Both the position numbers and the translations under genes were made by a program. A stretch of DNA of 8,299 bases from Pseudomonadota bacterium (GTDB lineage: Bacteria; Pseudomonadota; Alphaproteobacteria; Rhizobiales; Tepidamorphaceae), in contig JAEYRQ010000476.1 of the NCBI GenBank assembly GCA_023435545.1, positions 1 through 8,299 of the forward strand, read 5' to 3'. The notes below the pieces were generated by a model. It worked only from the letters and a program-made list of their open reading frames with translations. It ran no database searches and had not been told where the DNA came from. Shown here in pieces: positions 1 to 6,832 of this stretch (positions are counted from its first letter, which is position 1; each line of letters begins with the position of its first letter).

Positions 1-204
1 GTTGAGAGTTTTCCGTCCGAGCGGCTGAGCGGTGGCGGCGCGGCGATGCTGGCGGCGCGTCGGCACGCCGGTCTGGTGGTGGTCGAGGCCGGCGCCGGTC
101 CGGCGGCAGGGGCGGCCGACCTGGCAGCGCTTGTGCTCGGGGCCGGATGTCCGGTGCTGGTGGTCAATCCGGACGGCGAGCAGGCCTCACGCAACTCCGA
201 GTGA
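1..204 (+). CDS. 3' end of an unidentified gene, weakly universal-stress-protein-like
   Basis: Reading frame 1 is open from the window edge to a TGA at 202-204 and encodes 67 residues of a C terminus. The tail alternates short hydrophobic strands with glycine/alanine-rich turns: LVVVEAGAG at about residues 25-33, then ADLAALVLGAGCPVLVVNP at about 39-57. A final hydrophobic strand after a 'CPVLVV' motif is typical of UspA-fold proteins, but the usual G-x2-G-x9-G nucleotide-binding pattern cannot be seen here, so this is only a resemblance. The gene converges on the symporter gene and overlaps its 3' end by 18 bases. That is plausible for two tightly packed convergent genes. The start and most of the protein lie outside the window. 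I am fairly confident that it is coding and unsure of the function. Confidence 0.5.
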   Translation, partial: VESFPSERLSGGGAAMLAARRHAGLVVVEAGAGPAAGAADLAALVLGAGCPVLVVNPDGEQASRNSE

Positions 205-1518
205 GCGCAGCAGGATGAGCGCGATGACGAGCGGTGCGAGATAGCGCACCGCCAGCCGCCAGAGCCAGCCGACCGGCCGGCCAAGCTCCACCTCGGAAAG
301 CGCCTCCTCGCGGCGCCAGAGCCACCCGGCGATGACCGCGATCCCGATGCCGGCGATCGGCAGGAGGTAGTCCGACACCATGTGGTCGATCGCATCGAGC
401 AGGCCGCGGCCGTCGAGCGTGACGTCCGCCAGTACCCCGAAGCTGAGCGCGCTCGGGACGCCGAGCGCCAGCACCAGCGCGCCGACACAGGCAACCGCGA
501 TGCGGCGGCTCACGCCGAACCCCATGACCCAGGCCACGGGCACCTCCAGGAGCGAGATCGCCGAGGTGAGCGCGGCCAGCGCCAGCAGCACGAAGAAGGC
601 GAAGCCGAACGCTTCGCCCGCGGGCATCCTCGCAAATACCTCCGGCAGCACGACGAAGGCCAGCGCCGGCCCCTGCTCCGGCGCCATGCCGAAGGCGAAG
701 ACGGCCGGGAAGATCGCCAGACCGGCGACCAGCGCGAACAGGACGTCGCCGAAGGTAATGGCGAGCGCGGCACCCGGCAGGCGGTGTCCGCGGGCGAGAT
801 AGCCGCCATAGGTGGCCAGCACGCCCATCGCCAGCCCCAGCGAGAAGAAGGCCTGGCCGAGTGCCGCCAGATAGACCTGCGGCTCGCCGAGCGCCGTCCA
901 GTCGGGCTTCAGCAGGAAGGCCGCGCCGGCACCGGCGCCGGGCAGGCTCAGGGCATAGGTCGCGAGGCCGATCACGGTCAGCCCGAGCAGCGGCATGATC
1001 ACCCGATTGGCCGACTCGATGCCGCGGCGGATGCCGCCGGCGGTGACCAGGATGGTCAGGATCATGAAGGCCGCATGCCAGGCCAGTGGGGCGATCGGAT
1101 CGGCGATGAAGCCGGCAAAATCGGCAGCAGCGTCGACCGGCGGCCGGGCGGCGGCGAGGTCGCTCGCGTAGGTCGCCAGGTAGCGCAGCGTCCAGCCGGC
1201 GATCACCGAGTAATAGCTGAGGATCAGGATGGAGCCGGCGACGGCCAGAAGACCGACATGGCGCAGCGGACTGCGCGGCGCCGGGTGGGCGAAAGCCCGG
1301 GTGACATCGCCCTGCGCGGCCCGACCCATCGCGAGTTCGGCGAGAAGGAGCGGCAGGCCGACGGCGAGGACGGCGCCGATGTAGACCAGCAGGAAGGCGC
1401 CGCCGCCATTCTCGCCGGCCACGTAGGAGAAGCGCCAGATATTGCCGAGACCGACCGCCGAGCCGAGCGTGGCGAGGATGAAGCCGAGCCTGCCGGACCA
1501 CTGCTCGCGGCCGGTCAT
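187..1518 (-). CDS. Sodium-dependent transporter, NSS (neurotransmitter:sodium symporter) family
   Basis: This 443-residue inner-membrane protein belongs to the NSS/SNF family of LeuT-fold sodium symporters, which usually import amino acids or related amines. The first helix carries the family signature: RLGFILATLGSAVGLGNIWRF at residues 10-30, with G19, A21, V22 and N26 at positions that form the two sodium sites in LeuT. It is followed by the ENGGGAF turn and LLLAELAMGR. I count about 11 hydrophobic segments (roughly 12-30, 41-62, 85-112, 145-163, 172-190, 214-242, 255-280, 297-330, 337-362, 380-403 and 418-440), which fits the 11-helix bacterial branch (MhsT-like) rather than 12-helix LeuT. 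A helix-6 motif, FFSLGLAMGVLATYGGYL, is also recognisable. The ATG overlaps the TGA of the upstream gene (ATGA), implying translational coupling as the last gene of the operon. The family call is secure; the substrate cannot be inferred. Confidence 0.93.
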   Translation of the reverse strand: MTGREQWSGRLGFILATLGSAVGLGNIWRFSYVAGENGGGAFLLVYIGAVLAVGLPLLLAELAMGRAAQGDVTRAFAHPAPRSPLRHVGLLAVAGSILILSYYSVIAGWTLRYLATYASDLAAARPPVDAAADFAGFIADPIAPLAWHAAFMILTILVTAGGIRRGIESANRVIMPLLGLTVIGLATYALSLPGAGAGAAFLLKPDWTALGEPQVYLAALGQAFFSLGLAMGVLATYGGYLARGHRLPGAALAITFGDVLFALVAGLAIFPAVFAFGMAPEQGPALAFVVLPEVFARMPAGEAFGFAFFVLLALAALTSAISLLEVPVAWVMGFGVSRRIAVACVGALVLALGVPSALSFGVLADVTLDGRGLLDAIDHMVSDYLLPIAGIGIAVIAGWLWRREEALSEVELGRPVGWLWRLAVRYLAPLVIALILLRSLGVA

Positions 1519-2000
1519 GGATGTGTGGCGGCGTCCGTGCCGTCGATGGACATGAGCCGCTCGCGGGTGTGGCCGAGCTCGTCCATCATCGTCCTCAGCC
1601 TGAGTGACAGCGCCGCGCGCATGCGCTCAGCCATGTCCGGATACTCCTGCAGCACCCGGCGCAGCAGCCGGCGGGTGATGGCATAGAGTTCGGTCGGCTC
1701 GATGATCTCCGCCGTCACCGGCCGTGTCGTCGGGCAGAGCAGCGCCAGTTCGCCGATCAGCGCGCCCGGCCCGGCCACGGCCACCTCCTCCGTCGCGCCG
1801 TCGCGGTCCTTCAAGAGCCGCACGGCGCCGGAGAGCACCAGGTAGCCCCCCTCGGCCTCGGCGCCCTCGCGGAACAGGATGGTGCCGGGCGGCAGGCTGT
1901 GCGGCTCTGCCGAGAAGGCAAGCAGCCGGAGCTGCTCGACCGAGAAGTCGGCCAGCAGCGGAATGCTCTTCAGCAGCAGGACGTCGTGGTCGAGCGTCAC
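1515..2000 (-). CDS. Stand-alone cyclic-nucleotide-binding domain protein
   Basis: A 161-residue cytoplasmic protein made almost entirely of one Crp-type cNMP-binding domain (about residues 8-118): LLKSIPLLADFS at the start, then the beta-roll with PPGTILFREGAEAEGGYLVLSG. The phosphate-binding cassette reads IGELALLCPTTRPVTA (about 82-97). It keeps the Glu (E84) and Arg (R93) that contact ribose and phosphate in nucleotide-binding members, spaced as in the family. There is no C-terminal winged helix, so this is not a Crp/Fnr transcription factor. The last 40 residues look like one charged helix and may dock a partner. The start is GTG at 1998-2000, overlapping the response-regulator stop as GTGA. 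Its place between a response regulator and a sodium symporter suggests a regulatory subunit or sensor for that operon, which is inference. Ligand binding is plausible from the residues but not shown. Confidence 0.88.
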   Translation of the reverse strand: MTLDHDVLLLKSIPLLADFSVEQLRLLAFSAEPHSLPPGTILFREGAEAEGGYLVLSGAVRLLKDRDGATEEVAVAGPGALIGELALLCPTTRPVTAEIIEPTELYAITRRLLRRVLQEYPDMAERMRAALSLRLRTMMDELGHTRERLMSIDGTDAATHP

Positions 2001-2710
2001 ACCGTCTGGCTCCCCGCGGAGACGCGCGGCACCAGCTTGTAGCCACCGCTCTCGGTGATCAGCAGCTCGGCGTTCGAGGGATCACGCTCGATCTTCTGGC
2101 GCAGGCGGTAGATGTGGGTCTCGAGCGTGTGCGTTGTCACGCCGGCATTGTAGCCCCAGACCTCATGCAGCAGGACGTCGCGGGTGACGACCTTCTCGCC
2201 GGCCCGATAGAGGTACTTGAGAATCGAGGTTTCCTTCTCGGTGAGTCGGACCTTCGAGCCCTTCTCGGTGAACAGCATCTTCAGCGCCGGCTTGAAGGTG
2301 TAGGGGCCGATGGCGAAGACCGCGTCCTCGCTCTGTTCGTGCTGGCGCAGCTGCGCCCGGATGCGGGCGAGCAGCACGGCGAAGCGGAACGGCTTGGTGA
2401 CGTAGTCGTTGGCGCCGGATTCGAGACCGAGAACGATGTCGGACTCGCTGTCCTGCCCGGTCAGCATGATGATCGGCGCCTTGAAGCCGTGCTTGCGCAG
2501 CACCTTGCAGGCCACGCGGCCGTCCATGTCCGGCAGCCCGACATCGAGGATGACGAGGTCGGCGCCGTCGGTCTCGGCGGCGCGGATGCCGGCCTTGGCG
2601 CACTCGACGCCGGTGGCCGAGAACTCCTCGTGCAGCGCAAGCTGCTCGACCAGGGCCTCGCGCAGATCGGCATCGTCGTCGACGATCAGGATGCGTTTCG
2701 ACGTGCTCAT
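1997..2710 (-). CDS. OmpR/PhoB-family two-component response regulator
   Basis: A 237-residue DNA-binding response regulator. The receiver domain (about 5-120) has the acidic pair D11/D12, the phospho-acceptor D56 in LVILDVGLPDMDG, the switch threonine T84 in IMLTG and the conserved lysine K106 in VTKPF, so it should be phosphorylatable. The C-terminal winged helix (about 135-230) has the OmpR-type pattern LTEKETSILKYL, a recognition helix around THTLETHIYRLRQKI and the GGYKLV wing. The frame is open further upstream, but the start at 2710 (MSTSKRILIV) fits the family and has a GGAGG ribosome site at 2723-2719, 8 bases before the ATG. No histidine kinase gene is in the window, so it is an orphan locally. 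It heads a three-gene operon through a 4-base overlap with the cNMP-binding gene, and it faces a divergent L,D-transpeptidase gene that it may control. The target is not known. Confidence 0.93.
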   Translation of the reverse strand: MSTSKRILIVDDDADLREALVEQLALHEEFSATGVECAKAGIRAAETDGADLVILDVGLPDMDGRVACKVLRKHGFKAPIIMLTGQDSESDIVLGLESGANDYVTKPFRFAVLLARIRAQLRQHEQSEDAVFAIGPYTFKPALKMLFTEKGSKVRLTEKETSILKYLYRAGEKVVTRDVLLHEVWGYNAGVTTHTLETHIYRLRQKIERDPSNAELLITESGGYKLVPRVSAGSQTV

Positions 2711-2730
2711 CAACGACGCCTCCGATGTGT

Positions 2731-2759
2731 CTGTCCCGATGACAGTCGCACTATCTGTC
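2731..2759. promoter_or_regulatory. Candidate operator: CTGTC/GACAG repeats in a divergent promoter region
   Basis: The 134 bases between the response-regulator start and the L,D-transpeptidase start (2711-2844) contain CTGTC at 2731-2735, its inverted copy GACAG at 2741-2745 and CTGTC again at 2755-2759. A further GACAG is at 2810-2814. The first two form an inverted repeat with a 5-base spacer. A separate small dyad, GAAC-N2-GTTC, lies at 2783-2792. I could not place a convincing -35/-10 pair in either direction. Response regulators often bind short repeats in their own promoter, so an autoregulatory site also serving the divergent gene is a reasonable guess, but 5-base arms can occur by chance. 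Confidence 0.35.
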
Positions 2760-2844
2760 GTATGGGCCCCCCAAACGATGTAGAACACGTTCCCCACCGT
2801 CCGCAAGGCGACAGGGCCGATCCGGGGAGGCACGAGAGGTCACG

Positions 2845-3366
2845 ATGACGGCACCGGCAGACGTGGTCAGGGTACATGCCACCGGACTTTCGCGCGGCCT
2901 GCTGGAGGCCGGCGGCGTCATTTGGCCCTGCGCGCTCGGCCGCTCCGGGCTGACGGCGCTGAAGCGCGAGGGTGACGGCGCGACGCCGCGCGGCAGCTTC
3001 GCGCTCGGGCCGGTCTACTACCGGCCGGACCGGGTGCTGCCACCGCGGACCGCTCTCGATGCCGTTCCGATCGACCCCGATCTGGGCTGGTGCGACGATG
3101 CAGCGAGCTTTGCCTATAACCGGCCGGTCCGGCTGCCGTTTCCCGGCAGCCACGAGCGGATGTGGCGTGAGGACGGGCTTTACGACTATGTCGTGGTGAT
3201 CGGCCACAACACCGCGCCGCCAAGGAGGCCGTTCGGCAGCGCTATCTTCCTGCATCTGGCAAGGCCCGGGTTCCTTCCGACCGAGGGCTGCGTCGCGCTT
3301 CGCCGCCAGGACATACTGAAGCTCATGCCGCGCCTCGGCCCGCAGACCCGGCTGATGGTCGGCTAG
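2845..3366 (+). CDS. YkuD-type L,D-transpeptidase family protein (COG3786-like)
   Basis: A 173-residue protein of the L,D-transpeptidase catalytic (YkuD) family, which cross-links peptidoglycan or attaches proteins to it through an active-site cysteine. The catalytic region is IFLHLARPGFLPTEGCVAL (about 134-152): H137 and C149 correspond to the family His and Cys, with TEGC in place of the more common SHGC. Earlier family features are the TPRGSFALGPVYYRPDR stretch (47-63) and the VIGHNTAPP motif (118-126). The ATG follows a GAGAGG ribosome site at 2834-2839. There is no signal peptide or membrane helix, and none appears if the frame is extended upstream. A cell-wall enzyme would need export, so either it leaves by another route or it acts inside. 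It is transcribed divergently from the response regulator, and its stop is 4 bases from the convergent oxidoreductase gene. The family call is secure; the cellular role is not. Confidence 0.87.
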   Translation: MTAPADVVRVHATGLSRGLLEAGGVIWPCALGRSGLTALKREGDGATPRGSFALGPVYYRPDRVLPPRTALDAVPIDPDLGWCDDAASFAYNRPVRLPFPGSHERMWREDGLYDYVVVIGHNTAPPRRPFGSAIFLHLARPGFLPTEGCVALRRQDILKLMPRLGPQTRLMVG

Positions 3367-3370
3367 CACA

Positions 3371-4264
3371 TCACCCGGTCCGCAGGCCCGGCGATCGTTC
3401 GCTCCGCAATACCTTGATCACGGCGGCCACCTCCTGATCGGCCAAGCCTTCCGTCGCGGCTATCTGGAGCCAGCCATCCATCAGCGCCGGTACTTCGGTG
3501 TTGAGCCCAAGGCTCTCCGAGATCGACAGGATGCGCCGCACGGCGGGGATGGAGATGCGCAGCGGACTTTCGGTCACGCGGAAATCCCCAGACGCAATCA
3601 CCTCACCCTCGTGCCGGAAAAAGGCGCCGAAGCTCGGCGAGATCGCGTTGACGAGACTGCCATAGGTCGCAACGTTCATTCCGGCGGCTTCCGCGATCCG
3701 CGCTCCATGGATGAAGCCGGCAAAGGCTCCATAGACGTAGGACAGGGTCGACAGATCCATGGATGCAGCCGCGCCGATCTCCTCCCCGAGATAGACGATG
3801 TTGCCCGCGAGAACCTTGAGGATCGGCTGCGCCTCGCCGAAATCGGCCGACCGCCCGGACATGAGAATGGGCGTGTCCTCGCCGCCCATCTGGCTCGGTG
3901 CCGCCTGAATGGCACCATCCAGATAGCGACCGCCGCTGCGATGGACAAAGGCTTCGACGCGCCTCGCATCGTCGGGGCTGCCGGTGCCGAGGCTGATGAT
4001 CAGCCGATCGCGCAATGCGGCAGAGGTACCGTCCGAAACGAGGATCGCGTCGACTGCGTCATAGTCGAGCACACAGATCAGCGTCATCGCGCTCGCGGCC
4101 ACCGCGGCAGCGGGCGTCGGCGCCAGTGTGGCCCCCCGGTCGACGAGGGATCCGGCCTTGTCGGGGCTCCGGTTCCATACCGTAACGCCGAGGCCGGCCT
4201 TGAGCATCAGTTCCGTCAGAGCAAATCCCATCGGCCCCAGGCCGATTATCGAGACGTCGGACAT
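3371..4264 (-). CDS. NADP(H)-dependent oxidoreductase, imine reductase / beta-hydroxyacid dehydrogenase superfamily
   Basis: A 297-residue protein with an N-terminal Rossmann domain and an all-helical C-terminal domain, as in 3-hydroxyisobutyrate dehydrogenases and imine reductases. The dinucleotide motif is GLGPMG (8-13). VWNRSPDK (29-36) has the Asn-Arg-Ser and Lys positions that select NADP(H). LDGAIQAAPSQMG (115-127) is the substrate-side signature. In the C-terminal helix, GAAASMD (164-170) puts D170 where hydroxyacid dehydrogenases have their catalytic lysine; imine reductases carry Asp or Tyr at this place. I therefore prefer the imine reductase-like branch, reducing C=N bonds, although the natural substrate is unknown. 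I chose the ATG at 4264 because GGGAG lies 7 bases upstream. An in-frame ATG at 4288 would add 8 residues but lacks a ribosome site. It is divergent from an HxlR regulator that probably controls it. Confidence 0.85.
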   Translation of the reverse strand: MSDVSIIGLGPMGFALTELMLKAGLGVTVWNRSPDKAGSLVDRGATLAPTPAAAVAASAMTLICVLDYDAVDAILVSDGTSAALRDRLIISLGTGSPDDARRVEAFVHRSGGRYLDGAIQAAPSQMGGEDTPILMSGRSADFGEAQPILKVLAGNIVYLGEEIGAAASMDLSTLSYVYGAFAGFIHGARIAEAAGMNVATYGSLVNAISPSFGAFFRHEGEVIASGDFRVTESPLRISIPAVRRILSISESLGLNTEVPALMDGWLQIAATEGLADQEVAAVIKVLRSERSPGLRTG

Positions 4265-4310
4265 AGGGTCTCTCCCGTTGAATGTCATGGCGGAAGTTAG
4301 ACCCTATGTT

Positions 4311-4361
4311 ATTGTAAGCAAGTACCTACGATTTTGTCTGGTACCTACCGGAAAGTAAGTA
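4311..4361. promoter_or_regulatory. Divergent promoter with direct-repeat operator (likely HxlR site)
   Basis: The region between the oxidoreductase and the HxlR gene is clearly AT-richer than its surroundings. GTACCTAC occurs twice in direct orientation, at 4322-4329 and 4341-4348, 19 bases apart or nearly two helical turns. GTAAGC (4314-4319) and GTAAGT (4355-4360) flank the pair. On the minus strand a promoter-like pair can be read: CAGACA (4340-4335), an 18-base spacer and TACAAT (4316-4311). The first repeat falls in that spacer, so a bound regulator would block transcription of the oxidoreductase. HxlR-family proteins bind short TA-rich repeats next to their own gene. The repeats are seen directly; the regulator assignment is inferred. 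Confidence 0.5.
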
Positions 4362-4387
4362 ATGCGCTTTCACAATGGAATTGGGAT

Positions 4388-4753
4388 ATGGCGAAAAACA
4401 ACTATGACTGCGGCATTGGCCCGGCGCTCCACGCGATGGGGGGCAAGTGGAAGGTGGCGATCCTCTGCGAGCTTGCCGGAGATCCTGTCCGGTTCGGGGA
4501 GCTCAAGCGCAGGGTGAAGGGCGTGACGGAGAAGATGCTGATCCAGCAGCTGCGTGAACTGGAAAGCGACCGGCTGGTGACGCGGACGGTGTTTCACGAG
4601 GTTCCGCCACGCGTCGAGTATGTCCTTACCGACTGGGGCGTGAGCCTCAATGAGGCGCTCGGCCCCATCGCCGAGTGGGGGGAGGCCTACGCGTACGCTA
4701 CCGGCCGGCAACCGATACACGGTCTGACTCAGGACGCGGCGCTGTCGCGTTGA
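4388..4753 (+). CDS. HxlR-family winged-helix transcriptional regulator
   Basis: A 121-residue dimeric DNA-binding protein of the HxlR family, whose members often sense reactive electrophiles or oxidants and control a neighbouring oxidoreductase. Diagnostic stretches are YDCGIGPALHAMGGKWKVAIL (about 6-26), VRFGELKRRVKGVTEKMLIQQLRELE (about 34-59, the recognition helix region), EVPPRVEYVLTDWG (about 70-83) and the closing helix ending IAEWGEAY. The N-terminal cysteine in DCGIGPAL is at the position used for redox sensing in YodB and HypR, so it could be a thiol switch. The ATG at 4388 gives the usual family length. The frame also opens at a TTG at 4334, but that start lies within the repeat operator and adds residues that relatives lack. 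The ribosome site is weak (GGAATTGGG just upstream). It is divergent from the imine-reductase-like gene and convergent with htpG. Confidence 0.92.
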   Translation: MAKNNYDCGIGPALHAMGGKWKVAILCELAGDPVRFGELKRRVKGVTEKMLIQQLRELESDRLVTRTVFHEVPPRVEYVLTDWGVSLNEALGPIAEWGEAYAYATGRQPIHGLTQDAALSR

Positions 4754-4757
4754 CCGG

Positions 4758-4783
4758 CTGCCCGGCCGGCTCACCGGGCGCAG
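4758..4783. terminator. Hairpin between convergent genes, possible weak terminator
   Basis: CTGCCCGG at 4758-4765 pairs with CCGGGCGCAG at 4774-4783 (8 base pairs with a two-base bulge and an 8-base loop). It sits in the 48-base gap between the HxlR stop and the htpG stop. There is no T tract on either side, so it does not meet the rho-independent pattern. It could slow polymerase from either direction, or be an incidental GC-rich fold. Confidence 0.3.
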
Positions 4784-4801
4784 GACGGTCCGGAAACCAC
4801 A

Positions 4802-6778
4802 CTAGTCCGACCCTCCCGACCCTCCCGAGCCGCCCGCAAGCAGCAGGCGCGTCAGGCGGGCGGCGAAAGCGGCGGGATCGGGCGGGGTCTCGCCATCGAG
4901 GATGCAGGCCTCGTCGTAGAGCAGCCAGGCGGCGTCGGCGAGCAACGCCTTGTCGCCCGCGCCGGTCGCCCGGCCGGCCAGATGGCGGATCAGCGGATGG
5001 CGGGGGTTGAGCTCCAGCACAGGCGCCGAGCGCGGCGCGGCCGCGCCCTCCTGGCGGGACAAGAGCTTCTCCAGGCGGCGGTCGACCCCGCCCTCGCCGG
5101 CAACGAGGCAGACCGGGCTTTCGGCGAGGCGGTTCGAGGCCTTGACCTCCTTCACGGCGTCGCCGAGGGTCTCCCTGACGAAGGCGACGAGCGTCGCCAC
5201 CGCGGCGGGCGAGGCGTCGTCCTCTCCGTCCTCCCGCGCCTCGACGAGCGGGATCGCCGCGATGTCGGCATCGCCCTGGGAAACCGAGCGCAGCGGCTTG
5301 CCATCGAAGCCGGAGGCGACGCGCACCCAGAAATGGTCAACCGGATCGGTGAGCAGCAAGACCTCGATGCCGCGGGCGCGGAAGCCCTCCAGGTGCGGGC
5401 TCGCGGCGGCCTGGGCCGGACTGTCGCCGGTCACGTAGTAGATGGCGGTCTGGTTGGGTCTCAGGTCGGCGACATACTCCTTCAGCGAGCGCCAGCCCTC
5501 CGTCGCGGCAGTCGAACGGAAGCGGGCGAGCTCGAGCAGGCTGTCACGGCGCTCGAGGTCCTCGTAGAGCCCTTCCTTCAACACCGGGCCGAAGGCGGCC
5601 CAGACCTTGGTGTAGGCTTCCGGCTCCTTTTCGGCGAGCTTCCCGAGCTCGGAGAGGATGCGATTGGTGATGCCCTTGCGGATCTGCGCCAGCATCGGGC
5701 TCTGCTGCAGCATCTCGCGGCTGAGATTGAGCGGCAGATCGTCGGAATCCACCAGCCCGCGCACGAAGCGCAGATAGGCGGGCATCAATTCGGCCTCGTC
5801 GGTGATGAACACGCGGCGCACGTAGAGCCGGATCCGGCCCTTGCGGTCGGGATCGAACAGGTCGAACGGCTTTTCGGAGGGGACGAACAGCAGCACCCGG
5901 TAGGCCTGGCGGCCCTCCGCCGCGTAGTGGATGGTGAGCGCCGGCTCGTCCCAGGCCCCCGCCACATGGCGATAGAACTCACGGTACTCGTCGGCCGACA
6001 GCTCCGACTTCGGCTTCAGCCACAGCGCCCCGCCATCTGCGATCTCGCGGCTGACCTCGCCCTCCTTCAGGCGGATCGCCACCGGGACGTGGGCGGAATG
6101 GGCGGCGACCGCTGATTCGAGCCGGTGCGGCTCGAGGAATTCCTTGGCGTCGTCCTTCAGGTGGAGGGTGATTTGGGTGCCGCGCGCCGGCGCGTCCTCG
6201 TCCGGCTCGATCGTGTAGATGCCGCGACCGTCCGAGGTCCATTTCCAGCCTTCCTCGGAACCCGCCCGGCGGCTCGACACCGAGACGCTGTCGGCCACCA
6301 TGAAGGCCGAGTAGAAGCCGATCCCGAACCGGCCGATCAGCGACTCCGCACCGCCGGTGACCTCGGTCTCCACGCCCCGCTCCAGAGCCTCGGCGAAGGC
6401 GCGGGTGCCGGAGCGGGCGATGGTGCCGAGATTTTCTGCAAGCTCCTCGCGACTCATGCCGATGCCGTTGTCGGCGACAGTCAGCGTGCCGGCGGCCGCG
6501 TCGGGGACGAGCATGACCGCGAGGTCCGAATCGCCGGCCAGCAGCGAATCATCCTGGCGCGCGGCGTATCTGAGCTTCTCGCAGGCGTCCGCGCCGTTCG
6601 AGATCAGCTCGCGCAGGAATACCTCGCGGTCCGAGTAGACCGCATGCACCATCAGATCGAGAATCCGGCCGACCTCGGCCTGGAAGGCGTGGGTTCCGGT
6701 CGTCGCAGCCTCGGCCGCCGACTCATTGGTCGCCGCCTCGCTGATCGCCGCGTCGCCGGCCGTCGTGTCACTGGTCAT
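4802..6778 (-). CDS. htpG: Molecular chaperone HtpG (bacterial Hsp90)
   Basis: A 658-residue cytosolic ATP-dependent Hsp90 chaperone. The GHKL ATPase domain shows FLRELISNGADACEKLR (54-70, with the catalytic-type E57 and the Mg-binding N61), DNGIGM (103-108), LGTIARSGT (117-125) and GRFGIGFYSAFM (149-160). The middle domain has LYVRRVFITDEAELMPAYL (318-336) and NLSREMLQQSP, whose R354 matches the ATP-contacting arginine of the family. The dimerisation domain follows. Compared with E. coli HtpG there is an extra Ala/Thr-rich stretch of about 23 residues before the conserved FQAEV, and the C terminus ends in a GGS-repeat tail. I chose the ATG at 6778, preceded by a GGGGCGA stretch; a TTG at 6814 would add 12 poorly supported residues. 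An RpoH-type promoter lies about 55 bases upstream, so the gene is expected to be heat-shock induced as a single transcript. Confidence 0.98.
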   Translation of the reverse strand: MTSDTTAGDAAISEAATNESAAEAATTGTHAFQAEVGRILDLMVHAVYSDREVFLRELISNGADACEKLRYAARQDDSLLAGDSDLAVMLVPDAAAGTLTVADNGIGMSREELAENLGTIARSGTRAFAEALERGVETEVTGGAESLIGRFGIGFYSAFMVADSVSVSSRRAGSEEGWKWTSDGRGIYTIEPDEDAPARGTQITLHLKDDAKEFLEPHRLESAVAAHSAHVPVAIRLKEGEVSREIADGGALWLKPKSELSADEYREFYRHVAGAWDEPALTIHYAAEGRQAYRVLLFVPSEKPFDLFDPDRKGRIRLYVRRVFITDEAELMPAYLRFVRGLVDSDDLPLNLSREMLQQSPMLAQIRKGITNRILSELGKLAEKEPEAYTKVWAAFGPVLKEGLYEDLERRDSLLELARFRSTAATEGWRSLKEYVADLRPNQTAIYYVTGDSPAQAAASPHLEGFRARGIEVLLLTDPVDHFWVRVASGFDGKPLRSVSQGDADIAAIPLVEAREDGEDDASPAAVATLVAFVRETLGDAVKEVKASNRLAESPVCLVAGEGGVDRRLEKLLSRQEGAAAPRSAPVLELNPRHPLIRHLAGRATGAGDKALLADAAWLLYDEACILDGETPPDPAAFAARLTRLLLAGGSGGSGGSD

Positions 6779-6832
6779 GGTGATTCGCCCCGTTTGCCGT
6801 TGCCCATCTGCCAATGGCGGTCCGGTTCGCGA

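Noticed and set aside
164..1501. Long minus-strand frame of about 445 codons overlapping the symporter
   Set aside because: It is arginine- and proline-rich with no family motif and is out of frame with the clear NSS transporter. High GC content gives long shadow frames.
382..1686. Long plus-strand frame opposite the symporter
   Set aside because: Composition is Arg/Glu/Gly/Gln-rich with no recognisable domain, and it runs across the end of two well-supported genes on the other strand.
2783..2792. GAAC-N2-GTTC as a LexA site
   Set aside because: Alphaproteobacterial LexA sites use direct GTTC-N7-GTTC spacing; this is an inverted pair with a 2-base spacer.
1724..2848. Plus-strand frame of about 374 codons over the response regulator
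   Set aside because: It is the antisense of the receiver and DNA-binding domains, with no motifs or ribosome site.
4334..4387. Upstream TTG start for the HxlR gene
   Set aside because: It lies within the repeat operator, has no ribosome site, and adds 18 residues before the usual family start.
4982..6115. Plus-strand frame of about 377 codons inside htpG
   Set aside because: It is antisense to the strongly conserved Hsp90 gene; the sequence is a composition shadow.
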